The position numbers were made by a program, and so were the translations under genes. The notes under the pieces are model-generated. The model did no database searches, was not told the origin of the DNA, and worked only from the letters and a program-made list of their open reading frames with translations. A stretch of 64,000 nt of DNA from Orobanche coerulescens (lineage: Eukaryota; Streptophyta; Magnoliopsida; Lamiales; Orobanchaceae): NCBI GenBank assembly GCA_033398695.1, contig CM065805.1, positions 161,921,787 to 161,985,786 of the forward strand. Direction: 5' to 3'. Shown here piece after piece: positions 37,714-48,072 of the stretch; position 1 is the first letter of the stretch; each line of letters begins with the position of its first letter.

Positions 37714-38266
37714 TTATGATGAAAACAACTCCGGATATTTAGCCTTCATACCGTCCTCCGTTTCCCAAGTGGCCTCTTCGACTCCGTGTCGTGACCATTG
37801 TACTTTAACCAAGTGTATTGGTTTATTTCTCAACTGTTTGATCCGGCTCTCAAGTATCTTGATTGGTCTCTCTTCGAAGGTGCCATCATTAGCTATCTCG
37901 ATCTCATCGAAATCAATGACGTGGTAGGGTCCGTACATACTTCCAGCTTGGGATACGTGAAACACATTGTGAACATGACTCGGCGATGGCGGTAAGGCCA
38001 ACCGGTATGCTAAATCCCCAACTCTCTCTAGGATCTCAAATGGTCGATATATCTCGGACTAAGCTTGCCTCTTCTCCCAAAACGGAAAATCCCTCGTGTA
38101 GGAGACACCTTCAATAGTACGTGGTCCCAGTCGAACTCTAGAGGGCGGCGACGTACATCGGCATAAGACTTCGCCGACTCAGGCGGTCAGCAGTCTCTCT
38201 CGAATCAAGGCTATCTTCTCTTGAGTCCGAATAATCAATTCGGTTCCGTCCGATCAAATCCAAGAA
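37714..38266 (-). pseudogene. Gypsy B chromodomain and integrase tail
   Basis: The open piece 37714-38001 includes ILESRIKQLRNKPIHLVKVQW and EEATWETEDGMKAKYPELF, a chromodomain-type end as in Tekay chromoviruses, which guides integration to marked heterochromatin. The segment 38002-38266 carries the preceding linker (for example RPFEILERVGDLAYRL near 38000-38060) in another frame, so at least one frameshift separates it from the core. Confidence 0.85.
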
Positions 38267-39151
38267 TCATCCCGGACAGGGCGATCGGCATCTTCTTCCG
38301 TATAAAGCTTCAAATGGGGCCATCTTAATAGAAGCATGCCAACTGTTATTATAGGTGAACTCGATCAAGGGCAAGTGAACCTCCCAATCAGTCGACCAAT
38401 CTAATGCACAAGCTCTAAGCATGTCCTCTACTGTCTGAATAGTCCTTTCGGACTGACCGTCCGTTTGGGGATGATAAGTTGTACTAAAGTTTAGCTCGGT
38501 CCCCAAAACCCTGTGAACTGCTTTCCAGAAGTGTGACACGAAACGACCATCTCGATCCGAAATAATGGTCTTCGGCGTCCCGTGCAATCGGACTATCTCC
38601 GCAATAAATATTCGTGCCAATCTCTCGGGTCCCCATGTATCTTTGATTCCTAGGAAATGAGCCGACTTGGTTAGTCGATCAACTACAACCCAAATCATGT
38701 TCATTCCCGTTCTAGTCCTTGGCATACTAGTAATGAAGTCCATCGAGATATCCTCCCACTTCCACTCAGGGATCGGAAGCAGTCTTAACATTCCGGCAGG
38801 TCGTTGATGTTCAATTTTAACCTGCTGACAAGTCAAACACTTCGAAACGTACTCCGCTACGTCCTTCTTCATATTCCCCCACCAGAAGTTTTGCTTTAAA
38901 TCTTTATACATCTTACTGCTGCCCGGGTGAATAGAATAGGGCGCGCTGTGAGCTTCCTTCAGAATAGTCCTTCTCAAATCATCATCATTGGGAACGCAAA
39001 GTCGACTCTGAAATCTCAGAACTCCATCATCTTGTATCACGAATCCTGGGGCTTTTCCTTTCTTTACTTCGTCACATAATCGAAGGATCAGAGAATCGTT
39101 CAATTGTTTTGACTTGATCTCCTCGACTAGTGATGAAGTCAGTTCCATCAC
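38267..39151 (-). pseudogene. Gypsy B integrase core
   Basis: 294 open codons. The zinc region HPGSSKMYKDLKQNFWWGNM and CLTCQQVK is followed by the catalytic core with D in DFITSMP, D in ISDRDGRF and E in SERTIQTVEDMLRA, matching the D,D,E triad. Ends SIKMAPFEALYGRRCRSP, then the frame breaks. It would insert the cDNA. It is open over its whole core, but it is part of a polyprotein broken on both sides. Confidence 0.93.
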
Positions 39152-39299
39152 ATAAAGTTGTCCTTGGATTCCCGGTACCCATACTTCAATCCTCGCGGAT
39201 CAGTTCCGTTGAATCGGTTTGGGATGTAAGTGCTTCAACGCTCGAAGGAAAGCAGTTTACGGCTCAAAGCATCGGCTACTACATTTGCTTTCCCGGATG

Positions 39300-40800
39300 A
39301 TAGAGAATCTCCAAGTCGTAATCCTTGATCAATTCCACCACCTTCTCTGCCTCATGTATAACTCTTTACATTGAAAATGTACTTGAGGCTCTTATGGTCT
39401 CAGAAGATCGACAATGAGTGCCGTACAAATAATGTCGCCATATTTTCAAGGCAAAGACCACATTGCTAGCTCCAGATCATGAGTCGGATAATTAAATTCG
39501 TGCGGTTTCAATTGCCGAGAAGCATAAGCAATTACTTTATCCTTCGCATCAACACACAACCCAAACCCCGATTTGAAGCATCGTTGTATACCATAAATCC
39601 GTCAGTTCCTTCTTGCGGCGCTAATATAGGTGCGCTCGTCAGTCTCTTCTTAAGTTCGTCAAAACCACCTGACACTTCTCATTCCACGCGAACTTTTGAG
39701 TTTTCTCATAATTTGAGTGAGCGGACGAGCAATTTTGGAAAATCCCTCTACAAAGCGGCGATAATATCCACTAGTCCTAAGAAGCTTCGGACTTCTTTCA
39801 CGTTTTTAGGAGCTTCCCACTCCAATATTGCTTCGACTTTCTTCTGTCCACGAACTCCGTTGGATGATATCACATGCCCAAGGAAAGTTACTTCCTTAAG
39901 CGAACTCACATTTAGAAAGCTTAGCATACAACTGTTCCTTTCTCAAGATGCTCAAAACCACACGTAAATGTTCGAGATGTTCTATGCGTCCCTCGAATAT
40001 ATCAAGATGTCGTCAATGAAAACGACCACAAATTTATCCAAGTACTCCAAGAATACCCGATTCATCAATTGCATGAATACCGCAGAGCATTGGTAAGTCA
40101 AACGGCATCACTACGAATTCATAATGCCGTCTGGGATGCAAAGCGATTTGGTATATCCGATTCCTTAATTCTCAACTGGTGGTATCCTGATCGCAAGTCA
40201 ATCTTCGAGAATACCCTTGCCCCTTGCAGTTGATCAAACAAGTCGTCGATCCGAGGTATAGGATACTTATTCTTGATCGTCATCTTGTTAAGCTCCCTGT
40301 AATCAATACACAGTCGGAGGGATCCGTCTTTCTTCCGGACAAAGAGAACGGGTGCTCCCCAAGGAGAAACGCTTGGTTGAATATAACCCTTCTGTAACAA
40401 TTCCTCCAGTTGTTTCTTGAGTTCAAACATCTCGGTTGGCGCCATGCGGTATGGTGCTCTGGAAATAGGAGCTGCTCCAGGCTCTAGTTCGATAGTGAAT
40501 TCCACTTCTCTCTGCGGAGGTAATCCAGGTAGTTCGTCAGGAAAAACATCTGAGAACTCATTCACAACTGAAATAGATGAGAGCTCTACTCCTTCCTCTT
40601 TCCTCATGGCATAGCACCAAAGTCCGTGACATCCTTGCTTCAGTAATTTCACAGCTTTCATTGCCTTGATCACTTTCCCCGAGCTTCCCGGTCTCCATCC
40701 TCGGAATAAGTGTTCAGATCCGTCATCGCAATGATGGAAATGACTCTCTCTCGGTAATTCAAATGACTCCATAACGGTTGAGCCAATCATCTCCGAGAAT
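39300..40800 (-). pseudogene. Gypsy B reverse transcriptase and RNase H
   Basis: RT opens in the piece 40119-40790: [51 protein letters not shown] and [12 protein letters not shown]. The catalytic FIDDILIY reads on the minus strand at about 40000-40025 in another frame. RNase H is indicated by [13 protein letters not shown] near 39495-39535. Upstream, near 40800-41060, are remnants of an aspartic protease whose DSGA core is broken by missing bases. The long ORF on the plus strand at 39479-39967 is only the reverse complement of this domain. Confidence 0.92.
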
Positions 40801-41249
40801 TAAATCGTCACCGCAGATGTCAACCACAATAAGATTCGATGGCCAATCTCTTCCTTCTATAGATCTTTGAAATCCTTAGCTTCTAAGGTTCCCACAATTT
40901 TCTCTCCGCTTGGTAATCCCACAACATAAGGTTCACAATTATACAAGCACGAGATGTTCAAACGATTAACACAATTCAAAGATATAAAAGAATGCGTGGC
41001 TCTGAATCGAACAAGACACTAATCGGTTGCAAAGGATCTGAATCGTGCACGATGCAACGGTATTGTTCGATCATCGATTTCGTCATCTCGTACGGGCGTG
41101 GAGGAACGGACCCGGCCTTTGGATGCCTCTCTCTTCCCGGGTCTGCTGCTGAAATCCACTTTCTGCGTCTGGTTCACACTCGTCTCCTTCGGAGCTGGAG
41201 CGCGAGTACCAAAAGATCGGGTCGCATTCCCACAAAATGTTGCGCGATG

Positions 41250-42278
41250 TCCTTCTGCCCACACTCAAACAGTCACAAGCGCGAAACAATCACGTCGAAC
41301 ATGTCCCGCCTTGCCACGGTTGTAACACTTCTTCCTCGTGTCGAAGCTTGATCGGTCTTTGCCGGAACTTCTTTCCTCCTCGACTAGGATGCGGAGGTCT
41401 CTGGATGAGTGAAAAGAGGGACCGACCCGGCGGGGCCCGCTATTCTTATTCTCCGTGAAGTTGCCCGACACCTTCTTTCTTTGCTTCCGTCGATTTCTCT
41501 CTGCTTGCTTCCTTCATATCGTAGGCCAACGCCTTGTCACGATCTTGCCTCAAGGTGGCACAATCAAATCCGGACATATATTCTTTGAATTTCCGCTTCA
41601 TTCGCATGTCAAAATGGAAAATCCTTTCCGCCTCGGTCCGACCTGTGGCGCACATAAGTCACTGGTGATTAAAAGTCTTAATCACTTCCGTCACAGATGC
41701 TTCCGAATTTTGTGGTGAGAAAAACTCCCGAACTCGGGCCTCTCTAACTGGGCGAGGACAATACTGTGCCTCCATCATCAACTTGAATTCTGTCCAGTCA
41801 GCATTGTGCTCCTCTGGTCGAATGGCCTCCCACCAGTCGAAAGCCTCCCCGGTCAAAGATACCGGGCGACCGGAACCTTCCAAACATTTGGAAAGTTAAT
41901 CCCCGCAAAAATCTTCTCTAATTCCTTCAGCCAATGATCCCACGAAAGCGTCTCAGTGGAACCGTCAAATTTCGGAAGATGCAATTTGACCACCTCGGTA
42001 AGCCATTTATCTCCCCGATTATCCACGTTATTCTGCTGTCCCATCGCCGTCTGCATGCGGTCCACAACTTGAGCAAACTGGTTTATCTGGGCAACCACCT
42101 GCTGAAGCACTCCCGGCACGTTAGGATCTGCATTATTATTTGCCGATCCCTGCTGTCCCCCGGAATGTGAATCCGTTTGGCTAGCGGCTATCTCAGGAGT
42201 AGATACCGATTCTTCTTGCCTCGCATTTCCACGTCCGCGTCCACGACCGCGTCCGCGTCCACGACCTCCCCTCAACAT
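41250..42278 (-). pseudogene. Gypsy B gag, broken
   Basis: The start at 42278 gives MLRGGRGRGRGRGRGRG, a basic Arg-Gly repeat. Then VQINQFAQVVDRMQ, LPKFDGSTETLSWDHWL and, in a second frame, LTGEAFDWWEAI and MEAQYCP, the retrotransposon gag domain. Zinc-knuckle remnants follow near 41290-41330 (CYNRGKAGHVRRDC, second cysteine replaced by Arg) and near 41230-41260 (GHRATFCG). Would coat element RNA. Four or more frame breaks. The gag start of element D at 63946 has the same Arg-Gly style. Confidence 0.9.
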
Positions 42279-42834
42279 ACTGTAAACATAAATACTCAAT
42301 ATCCAGGGCAAACGTTCTAAAAGTACATCCATCAATGTTTACAAGACAAGAATTAAATAAAACAGTAGTATTCGAGATTAGGAAACTTACAACCACAGTC
42401 CAATTGACGATGCTGGCTCAGCAGTGATGTTACGAACGACCAATAATCAATAACGTAAACAGACCCAACTAACCCGACTGCCAAGATATCCATAAATCTT
42501 AGCTCCGATACCATATTCTGTAACACCCCGAGATATTCGGAATAATTACAGCGCCATAAACCCTTTAGGTAAGGATTTACAAGGCTAATTTTAAAAAGAG
42601 TGTAAATATAAACCAATCGTACAACTGAAGTTTAAAGACATATTTGATTCAACCGATCAAAGAGTTAATTTATACAACCATATCGAAGGACATTATTAAA
42701 ACAGGACGTACTCGAGTCTTGAGCAACAAGAAAACAACTCTCGACAACAATAACATCAATCACATCATCGAGCCATCTCATCGTCACAGCCGTGCGTGTC
42801 GCCTCCCGCTCCTCGGCTACCTGAACATCAAAAC

Positions 42835-42870
42835 AATGTCCACCCCCGAAGGGGTTAGCAACACGATGCT
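42835..42870 (-). promoter_or_regulatory. Conserved LTR hairpin module, gypsy B
   Basis: Minus strand GCTAACCCC-TTC-GGGGGTGGACAT, a tight stem with a three-base loop, then TGTTCAGGTAGCCGAGGAGCGG. The same module is at 26750-26775 in the other LTR. Confidence 0.6.
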
Positions 42871-43519
42871 AGTACAAGTATCATAATACAATAAATCATC
42901 AATGCATCATAAAACATGCAAAACGGACTTCCGCTACCGGAATCCAACGATGCGAATCCTCATGATCCCATCAATACAATACAGGGTAATCCAGCGATCC
43001 AGCGCCCTTGGTATAGATCCCCATGATGATCCCGTCGGACCAACGCATGGTGGAAAACCCGTCCAGCGATCCAGCGCCCTCAGCATAGATCCCCATGATG
43101 ATCCCGTCGGACCAACGCATGGTGGACATTCGATCCAGCGCCCTCAGTATAGATCCTCATGACCCCCTCGGATCATTTATACCATAATCAATCAATTATG
43201 CATACACATATGCATTTCAATATGTTCATCAATACGAACAAACAACAACGAATATCACGATTATTTCCATAAATACATCTCATATACAAAATATGAACAA
43301 TACCATAAGCATAATAAATCAAACTCGACATATGATACTTGCCTCGAAAATGGCAAGACGAAATACTTCAAGGATCTCGACACACTCGAAGGCCGCCTCC
43401 TTCGATCAACGTAACAAGCTCGAACCTTAACAAAAGGAACAATATACAAATCATCTCAAGTCGAACGATGGCCTAACAATTCGGTCTATGGCCGAAAAGC
43501 TCAAAATAAACAAGTATGC

Positions 43520-43720
43520 GGATTGCTTAGCGCGCGCTACGTACTCTACGTAACGTGCGCTAAGGACTGATAGCGTCGCTATCGTATAAGACTAGCGTGC
43601 GCTAGCCACGGTCTAGCGATCGACTCATTTGGTCTCATAACGACGCTACGTGCGTTTCGGGCGTTAATCGACCCGATAGCGCACGTTAACTCACACGTGT
43701 TAGCGTGCGCTAATATTGCA
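43520..43720 (-). repeat. Second TAGCG dyad group in gypsy B LTR
   Basis: Further copies such as TAGCGCGCGCTA, TAGCGTGCGCTA and variants lie about 650-850 bases downstream of the B TATA box, within the transcribed part. The matching group in the other LTR is at about 36355-36555 but has lost several units. Confidence 0.6.
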
Positions 43721-44370
43721 TGGCGTATAGAATCAAAATCAAGGTTGAATGGTGAAGAACTCATGAATCCTACCGTGATAATACAAGTTATCCTCGCAAA
43801 TCATGCTAATAAGGTTTGTGGAAGATTTATGATCGTGAAATACAAATATACGGATAGCCAACTCAACATCATAATTCATCTACGATCTCCATGAAATAAT
43901 CTAAGTTCCATTTGTTCTACGTTCCAAAACACATGATTCCATCGTGTAAAACGTATCAACTGGGTAATATCCGATCATTGATCATAACTTGATTTGAACA
44001 TGCTTAGGAGTCCTTATAATAAGATGGTTCAAAGGTTCATACGATATATAATGCCGATACGTCAAAAGTATCCTTCTAACATGTGATGACCGATTAAAAA
44101 CGAAATACTTGCTATCAAAACATGATTCAAACTTCCTTAGGAACATTACTAACATCAGTGAAGAATCACCTACCTCAAAGTAGTGAAGAATACGGAGGAA
44201 AATGAAGCGATCCAACACCGAAGGCTTGAACACCAATCTCCAATGATATACGATCTTCAATCTCGAACTAGGAGGTTGATATGAAGTGTTTGGGACGAAG
44301 TGAGTTATGTTCTAAGTGTAAGAGTTCGGGTTATGGGAGGAGAAAATCAAATCTCGAATAGGATGATGTC

Positions 44371-44690
44371 CTATTTATAATAAATGGCTATTAGCGCGCT
44401 AGACCCTATTCGTAGCGTGCGCTAACGGCTCACGATCTAAATCAGACTCGGCACTTAGCGTGCGCTACGCATCGACCTGTAGCGTGCGCTAAGGCGTTGA
44501 CTCGGCTTTTCCCGAAAGCCGTCCAGGTACATCCGACACAATCCGACAGGGGTACCCCGGCCAGATCTCACCTACCGCACGTCCCAATCAATCTGACCAC
44601 GCATAGTGTGCGCTAATTACATTCTGTAGCGTGCGCTATGAAACCACGTTAGCATACGCTACCCTTAGCCTGTAGCGTGCGCTACATGCA
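44371..44690 (-). promoter_or_regulatory. LTR promoter with TAGCG-YR-CGCTA cluster, gypsy B
   Basis: Seven or more copies of TAGCGTGCGCTA and near variants lie between 44390 and 44690, immediately upstream (minus strand) of TTATAAATAG at 44380-44371. The other LTR has the same group at 37225-37525 with TATA at 37210-37219. A second group lies downstream of TATA at 43520-43720. The same 12-mer is used by element D. Confidence 0.65.
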
Positions 44691-45031
44691 CAGAATTTCA
44701 ACCTTACAAATCACAACCATGACATTAAACGCTCGGCAACATCGGATTATGAAATACGGAGAATAATACTCAGACAAAAGTACAATCATTACAATATCAC
44801 AAGTTCCAATTACATAACAGAAATCTCGGGCATTACACATTCTATACGTGCTTTTGTATCCAACATTTGAATGATAAATTTCTATATTGATGTTTTCGGT
44901 GCAAGACATTTTTGAGGAAAAAAAATGAAGAAATCAGTAATAATTTTAAAGTTTATCAAAGTCTTGATCGAGTTAAGATAGTCCCATCAGGCGGCTCAAG
45001 CTTCAGTTTTGTCATCGCTTGTCGATTTCGT

Positions 45032-45553
45032 GTTTAGTTTCTCATTTAGTAGGGCAGCCTGATTATTCTTGTATTTAGTTGTGCAGTTCGAATTTGTTAA
45101 CAATTCCTTAAAATAAATAGGTGGTTTTATATCTTTCAACAATTTGCATCTCACTTTTACCTTCTTATCGCGTCAGGTTATTTTGGAGAAGTGTTGTCTA
45201 AAGAAATAATAGTTTGCTGGCTGGAAACCACTATGGAAGACAACATCTGAAGATCGCTTCAGGAGGTTTGGCCTCTTATGTCATGGCCTTACGTTTAGTT
45301 TCTCATTTAGTAGGGCAGCCTGATTATTCTTGTATTTAGTTGTGCAGTTCGAATTTGTTAACAGTTCCTTAAAATAAATAGGTGGTTTTATATCTTTCAA
45401 CAATTTGCATCTCACTTTTACCTTCTTATCGCGTCAGGTTATTTTGGAGAAGTGTTGTCTAAAGAAATAATAGTTTGCTGGCTGGAAACCACTATGGAAG
45501 ACAACATCTGAAGATCGCTTCAGCAGGTTTGGCCTCTTATGTCATGGCCTAAC
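45032..45553 (+). repeat. Tandem duplication of 261 bp in mosaic intron
   Basis: GTTTAGTTTCTCATTTAGTA begins at 45032 and again at 45293, and the copies agree over about 255 bases. A single copy of the same intron sequence occurs near 23990-24250 in part 1. Confidence 0.9.
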
Positions 45554-45904
45554 GTTCTTTTTGATTGTTTAGAAAAGTTGTATGGTTTCTTAGTTTCTGG
45601 TTTGTCTTGTCAATGAATTTTAATTAAGCGTAGCACATGTACTTAAGATAATTAATTGGCTCTGTGGGGAAACTATATAAAATGAATGTATCTGTTTCTT
45701 ATGTATCAATTAATCTGACCATTCTACATACGTCGGTAAAATCCATTGGATGTTTGCCCTTGTGATCTTGCTGCATAACGTGTACTTGCATCATAAGTTG
45801 CAAAAGTTTTCTTTACTGAGCATTATATTGCATTTCTAATCTTTTTTGATATCATTGCGATTGTAAAGTGTAATATTTTTGTTACTTAGATAAGATAGAA
45901 AAAT

Positions 45905-46140
45905 CCCAAAACCTTGGTGTTGAAACAAAGGATTTCTTTTACAGGATATTTTGTTCCTGATACTGGTAGTTGGATTAGTAATTTGGTGTTTTGGGGTTGC
46001 TTACATTGTTGGGAAATGGTTGGCAAAGCCAATGACCATGTTATCTTTGCATGGAAGTGTTCTTGCGTCGGCTTTATCATCACGCTTCTTTCCATACCTA
46101 AAAGGATTGTTTTTCACATATAATTCGAATAATAGGTACA
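45905..46140 (+). pseudogene. ER metallopeptidase-like exon, copy 4
   Basis: Same exon as at 22020 and 24553: SFTGYFVPDTG, GVAYIVGKW, SVLASALSSRFFPYLKG, with internal deletions that remove part of the GWC motif. Followed by a frame-shifted remnant of the PKRIVF segment. Confidence 0.5.
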
Positions 46141-46564
46141 AATAGATCAATCCTGTTCCTTTTTAACTTTATAAGCATCTGTGACTTTTCTCTTCTTGGC
46201 TTGAGTTGGTCTGTTATTATCGGTTTCATCGAGTTTTATAGATGTTTGTATTGTACGAGCGGTGAAATGGCGCTTATTAATTCAAAATTCGTATATCATG
46301 TATGAGAAGTTGAGTCTTGATATAAATCTTTTCTTTTTATTTTATTTTTATGTGTTTGCAAAGTTTTAAAGTAACCAAACAATAAGCGTAAATAACTCAA
46401 TTTCCTCTTATGTCCCACACATCCTGTTATAAAGTCCAAACCAAGTCTTTGTGAATGCATCTCAAAGTATGCAATAATGAGTGTGTGAGAAATATTTTAA
46501 TTATTTAGAATGGACTTATTGTTTAGTTAAATTTCCATATCGATAATGATCTGTGATATGCCAT

Positions 46565-47167
46565 GATTACATGCTATTTGATCCATTTATAAACGGGTTT
46601 GTGACCTACATGACCGACACCGAGATATGAGGTGGATGTTGATAACATGTCTTATGAGGTAAATGTCGTCTCGCTTTTATTTGGTTTCTCTTTAGAGGCT
46701 TTTAAATGTTTTTATATATTTTGTAAGTTGTCTCTTATCGAGGCTGTTGCTTTGGAACTACGCATAGGAGACGTCAAAAACGGCCTAGATGAGAACGTCA
46801 TCTTGAAGTAAATGAAATAAATAAAGCACATGTTTTTCATGGGTATATCGACTCAAATTATGGATACATGCTGCATATGTCGGGTGAGATTCATGTCCAG
46901 CTATCATGTTTAAGATAGTAAACTTTCGCCTCTATGTAGCAAATAAAATAAATCAGATAACAGGAAGAACCGGCATGTATTAAACAACGCTTACTTTATT
47001 TCGGTAACTTTATGGTTTTGGTTATGCTATAACAATGTGTTGTATTACAGGAAGAGTATCAAAACGAAGATGATATCGGGACTTTGGATTGTGGACATGA
47101 CTTCCACACATGCTGCATTAAACAGTCCGTTACACATAATTCTGTGGCTTTGTTGCCATGTTATGAG
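46565..47167 (+). pseudogene. RING E3 ligase exons A-B-C, copy 4
   Basis: Exon A 46565-46658 is two bases shorter than the other copies because single bases are missing in two GCTG contexts. Exon B is about 46741-46883, with the same TAA as copy 3. Exon C 47051-47167 keeps DDIGTLDCGHDFHTCCIKQ, including the cysteine that copies 2 and 3b lost, but the final CxxC pair is absent. Copy 4 is thus closest to copy 3 in exon B and best in exon C. Confidence 0.7.
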
Positions 47168-47946
47168 GTAATAATGAATGTTATCGACACATTTGACTTA
47201 AATGCAATTTTTGAAAAAAAAAATGAAGAAATTAGTAATAATGTTAAAGTTTATCAAAGTCTTGATCGAGTTAAGGCCGTCCCATCAGGCGGCTCAAGCT
47301 TTTTTCTTGAATGCTTAAACAATTACAGGTTATGTTACATTTTTGTTTTTGATTAAATGCAATATGATTTTTATTATAATTTGATTCTACCATATACCTA
47401 ATAGTTACATTTGTGGCTTATATTGTCGCTTTATGGGTCTACAACCAGGATACAACCGATGGTTTTATTTCATTTTATGATGAAATGTTCCCGTTTGTAC
47501 AAACATCACCAGAAGTTCTTAATATAAAGTAGAAACTGCTCTCGGAACTTTTTGTCTAATTTGAATATGAAATGAATGCTATCAATTGAAACTATTCCTA
47601 GGTATTGCCTTATAAATGTCATAAGTTTCACTTTGCCACTTAAATGTTAAATATGATCAATGTAATATATTTTCACGTGCTATTCGTTGCAATTTGTTGT
47701 GCATTGACTTAGTTGGTCATTATAAATGTATTCAAATAATGAGTTTTGGTTTAAATGGGTCAGTGTTAGTACGGATTGGGTTGGTTTTCATGTGGAAAAA
47801 TTTGTATATTTTTTATTGTTTAAATATAGATTTGACACCTATGGGCTATGGCTAAACCAAGTAGTAAGCACTCTGAGTTATCTTTAAAAAATATGTATAT
47901 GAAAGCCAAAGTTTAAATACACACAAATATAAAACATAATAACATT
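47168..47946. other. Spacer between mosaic and Helitron
   Basis: Begins with intron sequence shared with 25841-26090 and then becomes AT-rich unique sequence. No exon, repeat array or terminal structure recognised. Confidence 0.5.
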
Positions 47947-47961
47947 GAAGCCAACACGAAA

Positions 47962-47982
47962 GCTCCGCAGCAACGGGCGGGC
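47962..47982 (-). terminator. Helitron 3' hairpin
   Basis: GCCCGC-x-GCGGAGC forms a stem of about 6 bp with one mismatch around a GTTGCT-type loop, 90 bases past the Rep-helicase stop. Preceding TTATATATAAGAGTCATT is shared with the relic at 465-503. Helitrons use such a hairpin as the transposition end signal (family knowledge). Confidence 0.55.
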
Positions 47983-48072
47983 TAAATGACTCTTATATAT
48001 AAGCATTCAAAAAAAAATTAAAATGAATTCTAAATCGATCTGAAATAACCTGTAATACGGGTAAGGTATCAA

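Larger units (their letters stand above)
26432..44837 (-). mobile_element. Gypsy element B, Tekay-like chromovirus
   Basis: Minus-strand Ty3/gypsy element with target duplication CATTC (26427-26431 and 44838-44842). The 5' LTR is 42519-44837. The 3' LTR is 26432-27078 plus 36001-37678, split by element C. The interior, 37679-42518, carries gag, protease, RT, RNase H, integrase and chromodomain in gypsy order, with a primer site TGGTATCGGAGCT beside 42518 and polypurine tract TTTTTAGGGAGGAAGGA beside 37679. A chromodomain after integrase places it in the chromoviruses, Tekay/Del-like by wording. Frameshifts break every gene, some at CTG/CAG sites. Confidence 0.95.
42519..44837 (-). repeat. Gypsy B 5' LTR (2319 bp)
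   Basis: On the minus strand it starts TGTAATGCCCGAG at 44837 and ends GGGTGTTACA at 42519, then the primer site. TATA-like TTATAAATAG lies at 44380-44371. Dyad clusters flank it; tandem repeats (about 42990-43165) and the hairpin module (42840-42865) follow. Confidence 0.93.

Noticed and set aside
39479..39967. Plus-strand open frame of 162 codons
   Set aside because: Reverse complement of the gypsy B RT/RNase H region on the minus strand.
47962..47998. 3' end of a second, plus-strand Helitron
   Set aside because: The hairpin reads on both strands, but similarity to the 465-503 relic lies on the side expected for a minus-strand 3' end, which agrees with the Rep-helicase orientation.
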